Positions 12,209 to 24,512 are shown, counted from the stretch's first letter. The stretch is DNA of 64,000 nucleotides from Labia minor (GCA_963082975.1 OY720348.1:75355719-75419718); one strand, 5' to 3'. Translations and numbers: made by a program. The notes: generated by a model from the sequence alone, not told the origin.

Positions 12209-12292
12209 TTAACACGTTCCCGCCGGCTCCATAATTTGTCTATTTATTTTATGTGGCGGCATGAGCCACCGGTGGTACATGCCGGCGGGAAC
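12209..12292 (-). mobile_element. Miniature TTAA element (about 90 bp), copy 1
   Basis: Starts TTAACACGTTCCCGCCGGC, contains GCATGAGCCACCGGTGGTAC and ends in GCCGGCGGGAAC. It is the inverse of the intact copy at 62876-62966, which has TTAA at both ends. This copy has lost the right-hand TTAA. Very short, GC-rich and palindromic, consistent with a piggyBac-type MITE (inference). Confidence 0.45.
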
Positions 12293-12649
12293 TCTCTTGG
12301 ATTTAATTTCAATTTATTTTGTATCCAAATATAATCTTAATTCACTAATGAATTCATTGTTTTTAGAGAATTATAAAGATCAACTTGAAATGGGAACGAT
12401 CCATGGATCTCAGGTACTCGTATTTCTAGTGAACTTGAAGTTCCCATCTCTTCCTTTGCTAAAAATGGCAATAGCAATGCTCCGATTATCCTATTTTCTT
12501 GTTATTGGAATGATTTTAATAAACTCTCGTGGTGGAGGAAGTAGAGCAAAGATAGAAATTGATTTTTTTTGTTATCGATGTCTCTTGAAGATAAGCAAGT
12601 CTATTTATCTTGAAGTGCTTTTACTTTGTCTGCACGAGATAAATCGAGA

Positions 12650-13110
12650 GAAGAAAGCGATTATGGGAAGAGAGTGTCTCTAAGCTGGCAGGGTTCTTCT
12701 TCTTGTTTGTATATTCAGGCGTTGATAATGGATGGATGGAGTCGGGGTCCGATGGGGAGAATGATGTGTCTGCCCCGTCTGATCTTTCCGGGACCCAAAT
12801 CCATTCTTTCGGGTCTCGCCTTGGAGGCGGCCTGGGACGTTTTTTGGGTCCGGCTGTTTTCGGGACCCTTATGCACATGCACATGGTCAGGGCGCATCTC
12901 AAGGTTAGCCACTGTCTAGTCGCACTGTCTAGACTGGAATGTCTGGCTGGGTGCAATCAGCTGGCTGCCCCCACCCCCGACCTTGCTCAGCCCCGGGACA
13001 CTCGAGAGTCACGCTTACCTACCTGGTGCCAGGAGAAAAAACGCTAGGACTAGACAAAGGAGCAGAGTCTCTCCACTTGCCACCACCACAGGGTACCGGG
13101 ACCCTCTTAC
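12650..13110. other. GC-rich block with candidate exon 12719-12903
   Basis: A strong 3' splice-site motif (TTCTTCTTCTTGTTTGTATATTCAG, 20 bases of it pyrimidine-rich, AG at 12717-12718) is followed by 185 GC-rich bases ending at CTCAAG|GTTAGC (GT at 12904). One frame is open across it (GWMESGSDGENDVSAPSD and on). The opposite strand has a donor-like CACCAG|GTAGGTAAG near 13020, so the direction is not certain. No protein family recognised; a non-coding exon or promoter is possible. Confidence 0.3.
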
Positions 13111-13330
13111 AAACCCGAAACATCCCATTCCAAACCAGACAAACCATCCAATTAGCTTCGAGAGGAATTCTTTTTGCTTTTGCTTCGATTGGTATACGTT
13201 AGAGGAAGTTGCAAACTCCTATCATCCTAAACACATGCATAACAATTCAATCCATTACGAACCTCCCTCCATTTTCAAATTATTATTATTAAATATTATT
13301 TTTTTAAGGAGTAGGTTAGATTACTTAACG

Positions 13331-13605
13331 CAGTGGTTTACAACCTTTCTATACCGGCGCCCCCCTTTATTTAAAAAAAATTCTTGCGCCCCCCTTAATT
13401 TTTGTAATTACCTAATTTCATAAATACTCACATAATATAGTAATTTATTTAATGGGCTACAAAATAACACATACACATTACGCACCCACACACACTCCAT
13501 CAAGCAAAAACATATTATCGATTATTATCGATTTTAGAAAACAAATTGGTTCTAATACCTTCGCGCCCTCCAGGGTGAGTGCGCCTCACAGGTTGAAAAA
13601 CACTG
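13331..13605. mobile_element. hAT MITE with perfect 8-bp duplication
   Basis: Terminal repeats CAGTGGTTTACAACC and GGTTGAAAAACACTG. The target duplication ACTTAACG is at 13323-13330 and 13606-13613. Eight-base duplications and CAGNG termini define hAT elements. No transposase. A related copy is at 42.4 kb. Confidence 0.8.
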
Positions 13606-13613
13606 ACTTAACG

Positions 13614-14787
13614 TATTCATTTATAAGGATTATATATTCATTGGAATGGATTAGTATTTTTGGATGTCCAATCTATCGACATGCTAATCCTTATTTTAAA
13701 CCATCATCCAATAACAGACAATGGTAGTCTTTAAATCAATAATAAAATTTCAGGTGTATTCGTGTCATTGACCAGCAGAGGGGGGTATTTTCTTTTATTT
13801 CAGAAAAATTTAACTACTCTTAATCCCCTCACTTGTTTTATTTTATTTTTTTTTTTGCAACCTTTCGAATTCATAAGTCCTTCCTCGAATAAATTCGAGT
13901 CCTTAGAATTCTTATCCATTTTAAGTTACTCCTTCTAAGTTAATTTTCAATCAAAAATAAAAAAAAAATGATGCATAATTATTTTAATAACATACTAATC
14001 CATTTTATCATTATTTGTATTCATCTTCTACATAACTTGATCATAGAATTGGAATTATTCTTAATATATTAAGCATGTAAAATATACTTGTACTTGTATT
14101 ACTTTCTCTTAAATCTAAAGATTGAGTGTTGTAGCCTAAAGATTATACCTAATGTTTTCACCGGAAATGCCCTGAATCCAATTAGATATTCCCATGATAT
14201 GGTTTTTAATGTTTCTTTGGAAAATATACATATATATGTATATGTAAATAGGCTTAAAATTTAAAATATTATGGAAGGTCCTATTCATTTATAGTAGGTT
14301 ATGAAGTTAGCTACAAATTTAAAATTTTACAATTTAAAATTTTTATAGAATTGAAAATAAAAAAAAAAAAATTTGAAATACAAATTGAAATATTCTAATT
14401 TTTGATATTAATATTATTTTTTTATCATAAAAGCGAATTTACTAAACATAATAAACATAAAAAGACACCAATCAAAATTATCAATTTGTTACTAACTTCA
14501 TTTTTTTAAATTTTGTTTGCTTATTATTAAATATTGAAAAAAAAAATAGAAAAAAATATTACATCGATTTGAATAACGTTATTAATTTTGTATTTAAACA
14601 TTGTGTTGTTTTGTAAGTATTTAAAAGAATATTTCTTATAAATTATTATTATTAACCAATCTCGTGCGGCTAGAAGACGCCTGATAAAAAATAATCTATC
14701 AAATATCAAAAATTAGAATATTTCAATTGGTATTTCAAATTTATTTTTTTATTTTCAATTCTATAAAAATTGTAAATTGTAAAATAA

Positions 14788-14823
<36 letters not shown>

Positions 14824-15464
14824 TTTACTTATTTTCTTTTATTAAAAAAAAATAACTTTACAATATTAATTTTGGTTAGCGATTATACTAGTTATTTTGG
14901 AGCGTTGTTTCATTTTTTTGAAAAGCCTCTCAATTCCAAAGACCCCCTCCCCCATCCCCCCCCGTATTTAATTTTTCTCAGTCATCTGCACCAAGACAAT
15001 ACCTCATTAAATTTTACCTGAGTTAAGCCTAATTAAATAAATTGTACTCATTCATCTCTATTTTCATATTTTTTTATTTTTGGACTATAAAAACTTTATC
15101 GTTAATAAAATTTGTATGTCTCCTTCAATTTAATGTCTTCTGCCATCGTATTGCCTTAGCACCTTTTCGTTTACCTTCACCTCCTTTTATTCTCTCCCTC
15201 TCCTTCTTATTTTATTACAAAATAAAAAAAAAACATGGATTTTACGAGTGTAATGAAATTGAAACAGGTTGTTTCTAAAGGGTTTACGCCCCTTTGTAAA
15301 AGATTATCCATCCATTCTACAGCCAATTTATCTTATCTACTCAACGTTATAAATTTCAATCTACTTCTTTTAACCTGGAACCTTATGTTTATTTTTTTTT
15401 TTACGCTTTGTATAAATTAAATCATTGTATCCATTGGAAGTGGTGGAAATGAATGAATGAATAA
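13614..15464. other. AT-rich spacer with (TA)n
   Basis: AT-rich. A (TA)n tract lies at 14787-14821. No exon, RNA or shared repeat seen. Confidence 0.55.
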
Positions 15465-16313
15465 TCTTAATCCCAATTTACACGGGCTTAGTACTTGTCA
15501 TTAGTTCAGGGGTGGGCAAATACTTTTAAGCGCGGGCTTTTGGAATGCCCGCCGGCCCGTTGAAAAAGTTGGCTCTTATTTTGATTTTTCGTTCAATATG
15601 TCTCTTAAAAAAAATAATTTTTTTTTATTAGTGTTTTCGAAATATGATCCTCCGGCCCGGAAGACATTTTGAAAATTTCATTTTGTAGAGTATATAGGAA
15701 GCGTGTATTAGGAAAATAAGGACAAAGGCATTTGAATCTCATCCATTGGGGGGTAAGCAAGAGATTAAAAAACAATTGCCACCTTCAAGGTCACCGAGAA
15801 GCAAACCATTGGAGGTGCCCGCCAATCGACATGGAGGCGAATCATTTCCATCTGTCAAAATTCAATAATTAATATTTAATTAACGAAGCACCGTAAAATT
15901 ATATAATACTAGTGAAAAGGAATCTACGTTTCATAATGAATCGATTCGTATAGGTTTTACCTGTTGTTATCAGGCAAGATTTTTGTTCAACTGTAAAAAT
16001 GAACCGATATTAAAATTAATTAAAAATTTCCATTTCATGATACGAAAAATCAATTTTATTTAGAATCTGGCGAAAATTATGGTCAATGGATTGGTCTTGG
16101 TCACCATTTACAAGATTTAGTCAAAAATTTTAATAAAATGAAAAACATTGATTTGCTTGGTTTTTCTAATTTTGCAAAATGTAATATAAATATGAGTTCC
16201 AAGTTTTTACTAATATGAAGCGTTGAGGAGGTGGGTCCTCTCAGAGGCACATAAGACATGTCTCACTCGTGAATATAAGGGGTTTTGCTAATCGGAAAAG
16301 TGACGTAATATGG

Positions 16314-16383
16314 ATATATTTGAATTAACCCCCTTCGGGGGTTAATTCAAATATATATAGGAGACTCTAAAGAGTCTCCTATA
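16314..16383. other. Two adjacent perfect hairpins
   Basis: Stem 1 is 20 bp without mismatch: 16314-16333 pairs with 16337-16356 around a 3-base TTC loop (core AACCCCCTTCGGGGGTT). Stem 2 is 12 bp without mismatch: 16356-16367 pairs with 16372-16383 around TAAA (core GGAGACTCTAAAGAGTCTCC). Both can form in DNA or RNA on either strand. Role unknown. Confidence 0.6.
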
Positions 16384-16500
16384 AGAGACAAGATTTCAAT
16401 TTTTTTTTCTTTTTAATGAATCTATGTTAGGTATTCTCCTTCATCCAAATAAATTTGATTTTGTGAATCATCAGGGGTGGGGGGAAGGGTAAGTGTAAAG

Positions 16501-16632
16501 GAATGGATGGAAAGGAGTCAACGCATGGTAAAGGAATCATGAGCTCACGTGAGGGCAGGGGCGCTACTCCCTGAAGTAGAAATCTTTTCTATTGGGATGA
16601 TAGAGAAGTGACTACCCGTTACCCGTGAAAAT
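16501..16632 (+). repeat. Repeat E copy 2
   Basis: Shares GAATGGATGGAAAGGAG, ATCATGAGCTCACGTGAG and the GACTACCCGTTACCCG end with the copy at 46.5 kb. Confidence 0.5.
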
Positions 16633-17301
16633 CTTTCAAATAATTCTTACTATCTATTTTTTCTATTATTCTTGATATTTTTAGAAATAATAATTATTTT
16701 TTACATACAAATTATAGACTATTCTATATTTTTCAATTCTGTTGTGTCTATTAATCTACATATTTACTATCTTTTCAGGTTATACTTTAGCTTTATCTCT
16801 TGATTTGTTCATTATTTATTACTAATTTATCTATTTTATCTTTTATGATGCTAGGATAGGTAGTATAAACCAACAAATACTTTTTATATATATATTTATT
16901 TTTTAATTACATATACAAATAATAAATACATAATTTATAAAAAATAAAATAAATTTTATTATAATAATTTACTATTATCATATATATTTAATCTTACTAT
17001 ACTTACTATATATATATACACGAGTAGTACCTGGTTCACCGAGCCGCCACTCGGTATTTTAAAAGTATTATTCCTTATGAACAATAAATATTTAAGATTA
17101 GTTGAAAAAGTTGGCTCTTATTTTGATTTTTCGTTTAATATGTCTCTAAAAAAAATGAAAATTTTTTTTTATTAGTGTTTTCGAAATATGGTCCCCCGGC
17201 CGGAAGACATTTTGAAAATTTCATTTTGGCCTGCGCTTAAAAGTATTTGCCCACTCCTGAACTAATAACAAGTACTAAGCCCGTGTAAATTGGGCTTAAG
17301 A

Positions 17302-18009
17302 GAAAGGAATCGATTGAACCATCGAGGGAGGCACTTTGAAAATCATTGAATTTTTTATTAAAACAAAACCTGCAAATTTTACTTCATTAATAAATATGGA
17401 ATAAGAATCATTTGGAATGGAAGCATTCCACTGTGGTTTTTTCATTATTTTCTTTGTTGGTTTTATACGAATTTCGATATACGTAAAAACTCCTCGAGAC
17501 ATTAATGAAGGATGGTGTAACAACCGAAATGCACCTTTGTTGGTTTCTCTTTGAATTATTATGTAAAGCGATTTCGATGGATGCATATGGGCGAATGTCA
17601 AGTTTGCCTGCTTGGCTCACTGGCCCAATGCCATTTACCTTCCGTGTTATCCTCCCCTCCTAACATTTTCGTTTATTTTTTCTCAGTTATAAGGATATAC
17701 GATACGATCGAATTTAAAAAAAAATAATTCAATAAAGACAACCTAGTATAGGATATAATAAAAAAAGGTATTCCAGTTAACGGAATCTTTGAATTAGGAG
17801 AGTGGAAGGACTTGCTAAGGTCTCTTTTGTGACTCTCGTTGAAGTTGAAAAACAGACTAGTGTGGTGTTGGGGAGAGAGGGGGGGGGGGGGTAGTGGTGG
17901 TGTCTTCCATCAGCTTCACTTCCGTATCGTGCAATGGATGGAACCGAGAAATAAATTTTTAAAAATAGCTCCGTCAAGATTCTCGTCTGTATATTTAGAG
18001 TTGGCAATT
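17302..18009. other. Spacer, nothing recognised
   Basis: Less AT-rich than average at 17290-17640 but with no splice pair or shared repeat. A G-run lies at 17879-17891. Confidence 0.5.
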
Positions 18010-18410
18010 GGATGTGCCAAAATCCGAAAGGTCTTTGGCTTTTGTTAAGGTCGGGGCGATGGAGGCAGAAGGAAGGCTGCGGAAGGAGTCCGGAGGATTT
18101 TTCGCGCGCAATCCGAGGAGGAGGGGGGATCCGGCTTAATCCTGTGGATACCCCAGGTACCTCTCGTACGCGTTACCAGCGCCAATTTGGCAACCAAGCG
18201 TCTGTTGCTCGACCTTGGCGAGTACCATCGGGATATCGGACTTTGGTTTGGGAGGCGGGTCACCAGAGGCGCTGCTCTCCCACTGGTCACCATCCGGGTC
18301 TCCGCCCCCGCCCGTGCCTCCGCCTTTCCTAATACCCTTTCTTTTTGCTCGCACTCCTCGCTACCTTCACTCCCTTCCAAGTTCAACCAACGAGAGCTTC
18401 TCTCTTTTCA
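18010..18410. other. GC-rich block
   Basis: CpG-containing GC-rich island. On the + strand an acceptor-like TTTTGTTAAG (AG at 18048-18049) and a donor-like CCCCAG|GTACCT (GT near 18158) bracket about 107 bases. On the - strand a coding-like frame occupies 18136-18354 (next entry). Direction unresolved. Confidence 0.3.
18136..18354 (-). CDS. coding-like frame, unknown
   Basis: A 72-codon reverse-strand frame with a Gly/Pro/Asp-rich N-terminal half and a C-terminus of ordinary composition (PMVLAKVEQQTLGCQIGAG and on to YLGYPQD, then stop). GC-rich third positions fit coding but also fit the local composition. No domain recognised. It could be the last coding exon of a - strand gene, or chance. 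Confidence 0.2.
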   Translation of the reverse strand: MRAKRKGIRKGGGTGGGGDPDGDQWESSASGDPPPKPKSDIPMVLAKVEQQTLGCQIGAGNAYERYLGYPQD

Positions 18411-18650
18411 AAACAAAAATAGAAACATAACCGTAATCATCAACCATTCCAAATGCTTGCTTTCCATATCCTACTTAACCAAGTGCTATTTTGGAAGAGG
18501 ATGAAATAAGATTTTTATAAATTCATAGATCAAACTGTTCCAATCGTAATTTGTAAAGGAACCATAATAGGTGAAAACAAAAGGAACTGCTTTTGTTAAA
18601 TCCAATAGTTTTCTAATTTTTGTTTATTTTTTTTTGTTATTATAGTAGAT

Positions 18651-18923
18651 CAGTGATTCTCAACCACTTTTGTGTGCCGCGAGATTATCAAAATTATTAC
18701 AAATGTAAAGAGGCTCTTAAACATTTCTGACTTTTTTTTCTAAATTTTTTCAATTTGGTTCAAAAAAAAAAAAAAAATAAATAAAATAAAAAATAGATAA
18801 AACGTTTTTGGGACCACTTTTTTTCAATATGATAAACTTTTACACTTATCTTTTTCTTTGTATGCCGTCAAATTTTATAAACTGTTAAAAGTGTGCCACG
18901 GTAAAAAAAAAGGTTGAGAATCG
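18651..18923. mobile_element. hAT MITE (CAGTGATTCTCAACC family)
   Basis: Left end CAGTGATTCTCAACCAC, right end GGTTGAGAATCG (last bases mutated). Internal GTGTGCCGCGAGATT and AAATGTAAAG blocks match the copies at 20.7, 28.3, 30.0 and 39.8 kb. No clean duplication. Confidence 0.65.
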
Positions 18924-20741
18924 ATGGATGGTCCTGATTGGATTTGTTTATCAATCCTTTCGAATTATGTTCATTTGTATCATAGAAATCGAATCAAGTC
19001 ATAAAAAATGCAACTTAATGAAGAATTTTAGTTGTTGCAGCAAATCGAATTCAATTCATATGAAAGCGCGGTGTCATGAAATGGCAGCAGTGATACTGGA
19101 ACAATTGCCAGAATTGAAACTATCATTACTATTATATATATATATATATTGTCATCCAATTAATACAATAAAATTATTTCTTCTAACTTTTGACATGCGC
19201 GGCAAATCTATTCGTCAAGCGTTAATATCAGAAAATATAGCATATATAAAGTATATGGTATGCTGGCGATAAATTCCAAATGGCAATTCCGTTTAAATTT
19301 AAGTGGATGATTCAGAAAATTCACTAAATCATTCATGATACGCTCAATATAGCAAATCATGGATATACTTTTTTATTTATTTTTTTGTTTTTTCTACATT
19401 TTTACCATAAGATCTTATTACTGTTATGATTTTCTAGCGATCTATTAAAATGAATTCATTAATTATTTTTTTGTTTAACAAAATAGTCGAATAAAACGGA
19501 AAAAGACGAAATAGTCGATTAATTAACAATTAATTTTTTTTTTAACAAACTATAAATCCATTTTATACCCATGTTTTTCTGTTGTCTAGAATAAAAAAAA
19601 ACATTCAATCATTTCATTTTTTTTTTCATTTCCATAGAATTTAGTATTTTTGTCCAAGCCCTTATCTGGTATAAAATAATTATTCGATAGGTATATGAAA
19701 TATTGTGGATATATACATGAAATATATAAAATGGATCATCTATCATGGTATCCTAGAAGTATAGAAACCAATGGCTTGCTTCATCATTCAAAACAACTCA
19801 ACAGTTCGAGCGTGGCTCGAACATTTTTTTTGGCAATTTTCAAAATTGCCAATCTTTTGATGTTCTCTATTTTTTATTTAAAAATTGAATTAAATGCAAT
19901 ACTTAATTAATAGGTATTGGATAACTTTTATGCAATTTTCATATTATCTAAGGATATATAAGGTCCATATAATTCAATGAATTCGGTAACTTTTAAAAAA
20001 GCAGAGAGAACTTTCAGGGGATGATATTGAATAAAACCCCCACTCCTAATTTCTCTAAGCATCCAATGGTGACTGGACCTCTTTCTTGCTTCCACCTGCT
20101 TCTACCCTACAAGAGGGCTTCCTTCCATACCTTGTTTGGGAGGATATTATAACGTTTTTTTTAGCTATCATTTGTTGGAATTCATTTTATTTTAAAATTA
20201 ATTTCTGTAAAAATAAATCTTACTTTTGATTTACTGTACAAAGGGCATACTTATTTTATAAAATTATTTGTGTTTCCATTGATTAATCCAATCCGATTCC
20301 ATCATTCTAGATTTTTCAATCATTCCATTTTCACGGAGTTTTATTATTTTTCCCACCCGGAATTTCTCTTTGCTTCCTTTGCTCCGATTAATATCATAAA
20401 TCATTATTATAATGAATGATTCGTACCCTTTTTTTATTTTTATTTTGGTTTATTTTTTACTAAATTGTTCATTCGTTATATGAAAACCAACATCCAATGT
20501 ATTTTTTTATTATTTTAATCCTTTACCATTTCAATTTAGAGAAATTATTATTGTATCCTGGTTTGCCGGGTCCCTTCCAATTTTCCTTAACGAAGTCGGA
20601 TATCCTTATCCACTCCTAATTTAATAGTTTGCCTATTTTCTAAAAAATATTGCTGGTACATTCTACATTACTATTACTACAATTGCGCTTCTATTATTTT
20701 TATTCCATTTTATATAACTTTCCATTTGCATTGCCCTAGTC
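18924..20741. other. AT-rich spacer
   Basis: AT-rich with a short (TA)n at 19135-19150. Frames at 18928-19272 and 19695-19910 are not convincing. Nothing recognised. Confidence 0.5.
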
Positions 20742-21082
20742 CAGTGATTCTCAACCTTTTTTTTTTACCGCGGCACACTTTTAACGGTTTAAAAATTTGG
20801 CGGCACACAAAGAAAAAGATAAGTGTAAAAGTTTACCATATTGAAAAAAGTGTGCACAAAAACGGTTTATCTATTTTTTTTTTTTTAACCATATTGGAAA
20901 AATTTTGAAAAAAAGTCGTAAATGTTTAAGAACCTAGTCCCAAAAACGTTTTACATTTTTTCTTTTTTAAAAAAAATTTAGAAAAACGTCAGAAATGTTT
21001 TAGAGCGTCATAATCTCGCGACACACTTTTGAAAATCTCACGGCACACTAAAGTGCCGCGGCCCAGTGGTTGAGAATCACTG
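20742..21082. mobile_element. hAT MITE with perfect 8-bp duplication
   Basis: Ends CAGTGATTCTCAACC and GGTTGAGAATCACTG. Target duplication CCCTAGTC at 20734-20741 and 21083-21090. The most intact member of this family, 341 bp, no coding. Confidence 0.85.
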
Positions 21083-22286
21083 CCCTAGTCAATCAAGTCA
21101 GGGGATCCTTTTTACCTGGGATTCTCATTGTCTTTTTATAATTTTAATTCACAGTTTTTCCAAAATTGATTTGTGTTTCATACACTCCTATTATATCTTC
21201 ATGGATAATCCACTGTACTTTTGTGGGCTGAGCGTTTTCATCAACTATCTTCCTTCCTACTGCAAAAGAAACAATCCTATATGGGAAACGAAATTCTGGA
21301 TATGAACTTCAATAGAAATAAATATTAATAATTTATAATAAAATAATAATATTTTATGTTAATTTAAATAATATCCCATATATTAGTTATAAATATAAAT
21401 TATTTTTTTTTCAAAAGGCATCAGAATTATTTTTTATATTATACTTAATTTATTAATTTATAATAGTAAATTATTATTTTTTTTTTTGGCTTTTTCGGAA
21501 TATATCTCCATTTAGCCAGCTTTCTCAGAATTGTTTATTATTTTTATTTTTATATATATATCGATGCACTCGGCGAGGTTTGAACCCTCGAACTCGAGTC
21601 GGCGGACCGGTCACTATAACCGCGTGGCTATGCGCCATAAATTAATTTTAAAAAATTAAATAAATAGATATATTTTATATATATATTAGTCTAGATCAAA
21701 AAGTAATAAGCTTGTCTTGCATTCATCAATAAAAAATTAAAAACAAAAAAAATTGTTTCAAAAAATGTTCTTTTCATTGCGGAGTGTTTCAATTCCTCTA
21801 TTTTGCCTTTTCTGATTAAATTAAATATCGAACAATATAAACTTTGTTGAATCTCTTAATAAATTAGTGTTCCAGTTGTTGTGTTGAATATAGAAATGAA
21901 AATTTCCTCCAGCTGGATGTGATTAATTTGGAAAACGATGTTTTCTCTTCAGTCCAACGTTACTAACCAGTTACTAAATATTAAGATGCAAATTTAACAG
22001 CCATACCATTTAATATAATTAATCCTATTCTATTTAATAAATTTTTTATTAATTAAAATTTAATTTTTATTGCAAATCTATCTTTTTCCCGCGTCCATTA
22101 AATAAAAAAATCATCAATTACAATATATTAGATACGCTTCTGTGTGTTGAATTGGTTTAATCATTTTATTTATGTATATATTTATTTTTTTATAGAGAGA
22201 TTAGATAATTTTTTTTGTAATTATAATTTTGTTATACTAACATTTATTCTTTCGCGTTTCTATAAATTCATTCCTAATGTCTATTT
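21083..22286. other. AT-rich spacer holding a tRNA-like sequence
   Basis: Only the tRNA-like stretch at 21568-21640 stands out. Confidence 0.5.
21568..21640 (-). tRNA. tRNA-like sequence, probably tRNA-derived repeat or pseudogene
   Basis: On the reverse strand there is an A-box-like TAGCCACGCGG and a perfect B box in a 5-bp T arm (CGAGG-GTTCAAA-CCTCG). The acceptor stem does not pair in a convincing way and I could not assign an anticodon. More likely a degenerate tRNA or a SINE head than a working gene. Confidence 0.3.
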
Positions 22287-22879
22287 TTACTATCTCTCCA
22301 GAAAATTTTCGATGCCGAGATTTTGATGTTTTTATACGTTTTGAAGGTTCCTGAATCATTTTCATTGAGGTTGAGAAAAATGTCTGTCTCTGTGTGTGTT
22401 TGTGTGTGTATGTAAACAAGATTATGCAAAAACGGTTTGATCTAGAATAATGTAATTTGGTATACGGGAATTATTCAAAATTCGTAGTTTTCTATCAACT
22501 TTTGAGAAATGTAGCTCAACCGAAAGAGGGTCTTTATCTACAACGTTTTGATTTTTTTTTCCTCTAAAGTGACCGTAAAAATAAAGATAGATGTTTGATA
22601 ATTTTTCACATGATTAAAAATTGTATAAAACTGCTATATATAGAATTTCAGCTTGATTAAATCGCTGAAAGTACCAGAATTAATTTTTTAACACGAATGC
22701 AAATCACGCGCCAACATGTGACATGGTGCCATCAACAAAGAGCCAAACATGCTTTGATTTAATAAATATTATTTATTAATTTTAATTTATAATTAATTAA
22801 ATTTAATTTAAATATAATCTATGTATTCATTTATCCAATTCAAATTTGCGAGATAGTCGAGTGAAGACACTCCAGCTTA
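22287..22879 (+). mobile_element. Hel-A copy 3, near full length
   Basis: 593 bp in sense orientation, with TTACTATCTC at the left and the hairpin plus CCAGCTTA at the right (CTAA mutated to CTTA). The microsatellite is an interrupted TG tract near 22390-22410. Confidence 0.7.
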
Positions 22880-23423
22880 TTTGCATATGAAATCAGTTTG
22901 ATCAATAATTGAATCATTGAATCGATGAATAATTGGAGTATAAAGAATACTAAACCTAATCTTATGAATTCAATGATAAATTACGGGAATAAATAAGCAA
23001 AACTATGCTAGTATTTAAAACTAGAATAAAATAGAATGAATTTGACATTACTGATTAATTCATTCATTACAACTTTTCCCACCATTTTCTTTATATTTTT
23101 TACTGATTCTTGGCTGAAATGTGGATTAAGTTTCCAAAGAAATACCTAACGAATCTTTATTTTATTAGTTCCAATTTTTATCTTTTTTTAGGTGGAAGAT
23201 AGATAGGGAATTCTTAGAATTATATTACTTTTGTTAGCTTAGAACAAACTGCTAGATTATCGTTTTAGGGAGGGAGAGATGTAAGTTTAGAATATTCTTC
23301 AATTCCTATTAATAACTAATAATATGTAAATTAGATGAATTAAAAATTTTAAAAGTATTATTTTTTAATTATTCTAAGCTGGAATCTTTTCCATTTCGCC
23401 ATCCGGCAAATTATTTATTCTAT
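22880..23423. other. AT-rich spacer
   Basis: Nothing recognised. Confidence 0.55.
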
Positions 23424-23786
23424 TTTTACCGACAGACGATAGCAAGTGAGGTATTGTTTTCACACTAAATTTACATATCTCCACGAATCATGCATTTTGT
23501 TAACAGGAAAAAACTATATTTAGCATGATGTCTGTCCATCTGTCCGTCTGTGTGTCCGTATAGATGTGTACAGCTTGAACGGCTCAACGGAATTTGATAA
23601 AATTTGGTATATTTACTTAATGCATCAGTAGGATGAATGGATCAACATTTGGTGTATATCCGGAAACCGGAAGTGGTAGTATTAGCGATCGACGATAGAA
23701 AGGGAAGGGTTATTTTCACGCTAAAGCTGGAAATTAATTTATTTCAAACCTTCAGTCGGTTTTGTGCCTAGCCACAGGTCATCTTA
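23424..23786 (-). mobile_element. Hel-B copy (Helitron/Helentron-like)
   Basis: A second non-autonomous family. This copy runs from ACCGACAGACGATAGCAAG to GCCACAGGTCATC. It has a TCTGTCC/TCTGTGTG microsatellite-like centre and, like Hel-A, near-inverse subterminal motifs (GACGATAG occurs twice). The GACCTGTGGC end and the TTTGAAATAAATTAATTTCC block are shared with 55.8 and 63.9 kb. No coding. Class is by analogy. Confidence 0.45.
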
Positions 23787-24055
23787 TTATTTATCCATTC
23801 CATTGAATGATTGATACTCCTTGTCAACACCGAACTCCTTACATACTTTCTTTCAGTGATCCTAGGATATTATTCGGAGCCATGGAATTTGTTATTCATT
23901 TATTAATTGTTTTTCGGTATTTAAAAGCAAAAATTATTTTTTATCGTACCCAATGATTTCACTTGGAGAACATATTGATAAAATAAAATCACTCGGTCCG
24001 TTTTTGTTTCCAGGGCGTATCTTAGTAAAGAAGGCTCTATTCTCCCGAGTTATTT

Positions 24056-24512
24056 CGAGGGTGGGGTGAAAAGTTTCCGGCCTGACCAAGAAAAATGATG
24101 TTTTTACATTTTTTTCTTTGTTTGCTTTATTTTACAACATTCAAGATAGCTGAGACCTGTACGATGTCAGCTGAACGTGTGCGAAATATTTTGCACAAGC
24201 CTTTGAATATGGAAAGTTGTGTGCAACGTTTGTGCCGCGTTTGCTAACGTTAGACCAAAAACTGCTTCGAAAAACCATTTCTACCGACTGTAGACGTAAT
24301 CCAAACGAATTTTTGCCTCGAGTCATAACTGTTGATGAGACTTAAATTAAATTAAACCAACTAATTAATTAATTAATTAAATTAATTAGAACACCGTTAT
24401 GAGAAATGTATCCGTGTTGATGGAGATTATGTTGAAAAATAAAGCAAAAAAAAAAAGAATTTAAAAACATCGTTTTTCTTGGCCAGGCCGGAAACTTTTC
24501 ACCCCACCCTCG
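24056..24512 (+). mobile_element. Internally deleted mariner, copy 1
   Basis: Long terminal inverted repeats of about 45 bp: GAGGGTGGGGTGAAAAGTTT at the left, its inverse at the right, flanked by TA on the right (left TA changed to TT). Inside, broken codons on the + strand match the mariner transposase pattern SAERVRNILHKPLNMES followed further on by a VDE-like remnant of the first catalytic region, with several stops. 457 bp against about 1.3 kb for a complete mariner, so non-autonomous. The sister copy is at 41.5 kb. Confidence 0.7.

Larger units (their letters stand above)
15465..17301. mobile_element. Composite of two hAT pieces with long inverted outer arms
   Basis: The outer 73 bases (15465-15537 and 17229-17301) are inverse copies. 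They include hAT-type ends (CAGGGGTGGGCAAATAC at 15507; GTATTTGCCCACTCCTG ending at 17259) and also about 42 bp of flanking sequence outside those ends (TTTACACGGGCTTAGTACTT). Inside, 15561-15688 and 17101-17228 are direct copies of the hAT body (GTTGAAAAAGTTGGCTC onward). About 1.4 kb lies between, including Repeat E copy 2 and a double hairpin. No 8-bp duplication is visible at the hAT ends; the flanks are inverted instead. Confidence 0.5.
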
